The translations under genes and the position numbers were made by a program. Shown piece by piece: positions 62,948 through 64,000 of a stretch of DNA of 64,000 nt (position 1 is its first letter; every line of letters starts with the position of its first letter). A model generated the notes under the pieces. It was not told where the DNA came from. It did not search any database and was given only the letters and a program-made list of their open reading frames with translations. This stretch comes from Rhodopseudomonas sp. BAL398 (GTDB taxonomy: Bacteria; Pseudomonadota; Alphaproteobacteria; Rhizobiales; Xanthobacteraceae), in the NCBI RefSeq assembly GCF_033001325.1, contig NZ_CP133111.1, positions 3,038,001 to 3,102,000 on the forward strand, read 5' to 3'.

Positions 62948-62961
62948 TTGACATGAATCAA
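62948..62961. promoter_or_regulatory. FNR/FixK box 2
   Basis: TTGACATGAATCAA is a second anaerobox, centred 22 bp from the first. Its centre is about 87 bp before the cytochrome start codon, so a transcript start near 62996 would put it at the usual -41.5 activator position. Confidence 0.7.
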
Positions 62962-63041
62962 CGGCTGTGGACAAGACTCCCGCACGGCCATTAGGTTAGA
63001 AACGATCGATTCACGCCGTTTTCCCGAGCAAAGGCGGTTTT

Positions 63042-63356
63042 ATGCGCCGTATACCCGTCCTTTTGGCGATCCAAGTGCTAATGATTAGCTCGGCCGTGGC
63101 CGCCTCTTCGGCCCAACTTCGCGGAAAGGCCTATGTCGAGGCCCATTGCGCCCGTTGTCACGCCGTTGGGCGAAGCGGCGACAGCCCGCTGACGGAGGCC
63201 CCGCCGTTCCGGACCCTGCACAAGCGCTATCCGATCGAAACCCTGGCCGAAGCCTTCGCCGAAGGCATCTCGACCGGACACAACGACATGCCGGCCTTCG
63301 AGCTCGAACCGGATCAGATCAACGACCTTTTGGCGTATCTGAAGGGCCTGGAATAG
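63042..63356 (+). CDS. Small periplasmic c-type cytochrome
   Basis: The 104-aa protein has a signal peptide (about residues 1-20, ending SSAVAASS), one heme motif CARCH (Cys-x-x-Cys-His, about residues 36-40) and a probable axial Met in GHNDMPAF, then DQINDLLAYLKGLE, a class I cytochrome c pattern. It likely carries electrons in the periplasm. FNR boxes upstream suggest anaerobic or microaerobic induction. Its end overlaps that of the convergent MCE-type gene by 38 bp. Confidence 0.9.
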   Translation: MRRIPVLLAIQVLMISSAVAASSAQLRGKAYVEAHCARCHAVGRSGDSPLTEAPPFRTLHKRYPIETLAEAFAEGISTGHNDMPAFELEPDQINDLLAYLKGLE

Positions 63357-64000
63357 CCGCTTGCGGCTCGCCGCCGGATTTTGCCGGCGTCGCCAGGACG
63401 GCCGCGGTCCATGGCACTAACTCCTTGGCGATATTGTCGAATGCCTCGTTGAACGCGGCCACCGCGGCGACCGGATCGGGCTTCGCCAAGGGTTGTGCCT
63501 GCCGGAATAGTCTGGCGGCGATCACATGCCCCTCCTTATTCAGGATTCTGGCCGCCAGGGAGATCACGGCATGCGGACCGGGCTCGCCGTCCACCGCGAA
63601 ATTCCTGATATCGATCAGCAATTGATCGTCGGCTTGCACGCTATCGAGCGGCCGCGTCGGGGCATGGGCGATGTCATAGTTCTCGAAGCTCTGGATCAGC
63701 TTGGCCTGCACCATCTTCGGCACGCTGTCGGCCCATTGCGCACCGGCGAAGCCGGGATAATCCAGCCCCGGTGCCAGCAGTACTTTTTGGGTGTCGTACA
63801 ACAACACAGTGGTCGGGTCCGGAATCACAAGCTGGCCCCTGATCGTCTTGGTCGGAGGCGGAAAGCCCGATGCTGCCTTCAGGTCGTAGATCACCTTGAC
63901 CACGACCGGCTCGTTGGCCCCGGTCATCCGCTCGACCCCGCCGATGATGCCGTCGAGCTTGCCGGTATTGCCCGCCAACCAGGCCGAGAACGTCTTCAGA
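63319..64000 (-). CDS. C-terminal part of an MCE (MlaD-type) protein fused to an ABC-auxiliary domain (truncated by window edge)
   Basis: The frame is open from the right edge of the window to a stop at 63319 (227 codons visible). At the edge LKTFSAWLAGNTGKLDGIIGGVERM looks like the helical tail of an MlaD/MCE protein. The rest (VVVKVIYDLKAASGFPPPTK, then LVIPDPTTVLLYDTQKVLLAPG, later IRNFAVDGEPGPHAVISLAARILN) matches the ABC-type transport auxiliary lipoprotein domain (PqiC-like). In most systems these are separate proteins, so this is a fusion. It would belong to a lipid-transport (Mla/Pqi-like) ABC system. Confidence 0.8.
   Translation of the reverse strand, partial: LKTFSAWLAGNTGKLDGIIGGVERMTGANEPVVVKVIYDLKAASGFPPPTKTIRGQLVIPDPTTVLLYDTQKVLLAPGLDYPGFAGAQWADSVPKMVQAKLIQSFENYDIAHAPTRPLDSVQADDQLLIDIRNFAVDGEPGPHAVISLAARILNKEGHVIAARLFRQAQPLAKPDPVAAVAAFNEAFDNIAKELVPWTAAVLATPAKSGGEPQAAIPGPSDTPKGR

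Overview
The window reads as a chromosomal segment of a high-GC alphaproteobacterium of the Bradyrhizobium/Rhodopseudomonas group (Nitrobacteraceae). Supporting signs are the PhyR-NepR-EcfG general stress locus, a GlnII-type glutamine synthetase beside a divergent gstI-like gene, an AadR/FnrN-type regulator with an N-terminal cysteine cluster, a DUF2865 protein, a CysNC fusion, and intergenic palindromic repeats of a type common in this group. I lean towards a Rhodopseudomonas palustris-like strain, because I recall ecfG and aadR lying fairly close together in R. palustris; that is memory, not a search. No rRNA, tRNA, CRISPR array, prophage or complete insertion sequence was seen.

Layout. 0-2.5 kb: 5' end of an autotransporter-like surface protein (runs off the left edge), divergent from a winged-helix regulator; the shared gap holds helically phased AACAAT repeats. 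2.5-12.7 kb: housekeeping and small genes (GapR-like protein, DUF1244, DUF1036, pyruvate kinase, HicAB, OsmC, hydrolase, TPR protein, L36, amidohydrolase) and LPS genes (O-antigen ligase, family 25 glycosyltransferase), then YbaK. 12.9-18.3 kb: TRAP transporter (Q-M-P) and an overlapping PAS/chemoreceptor pair. 18.7-20.7 kb: polysaccharide flippase and a ParDE/RelBE-like toxin pair. 20.8-26.4 kb: 3-hydroxybutyrate dehydrogenase, patatin, CAP lipoprotein, glnII/gstI and glutaminase. 26.6-38.2 kb: an almost complete assimilatory sulfate pathway (uptake by Sbp-CysTWA, activation by CysD and CysNC, reduction by CysH and CysI, siroheme by CysG, plus DUF934 and DUF2849). 38.5-47.4 kb: DUF1800/DUF1501 pair, malate synthase G, and a LysR-regulated EmrAB-like efflux pair.

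47.4-55.5 kb is the most interesting part. PhyR, NepR, EcfG and an HWE-type histidine kinase sit beside CsbD, a 51-residue membrane protein, an L,D-transpeptidase/DUF2865 pair and an AI-2E-family membrane protein. Good to near matches to the EcfG promoter (GGAAC-N16-CGTT) precede these effectors and phyR. An orphan intrinsic terminator close to phyR, with an EcfG-like element about 70 bp before it, suggests an undescribed stress-induced small RNA. The adjacent kinase has lost the expected N-box residues.

55.7-64 kb: an isolated ureG, a conserved-looking hypothetical gene, a lysine/alanine-rich histone H1-like protein, a molybdopterin oxidoreductase, a cyclic-nucleotide-gated potassium channel, the AadR/FNR-type regulator, a small cytochrome c with two FNR/FixK boxes in front, and the C-terminal part of an MCE protein fused to an ABC-auxiliary domain (runs off the right edge).
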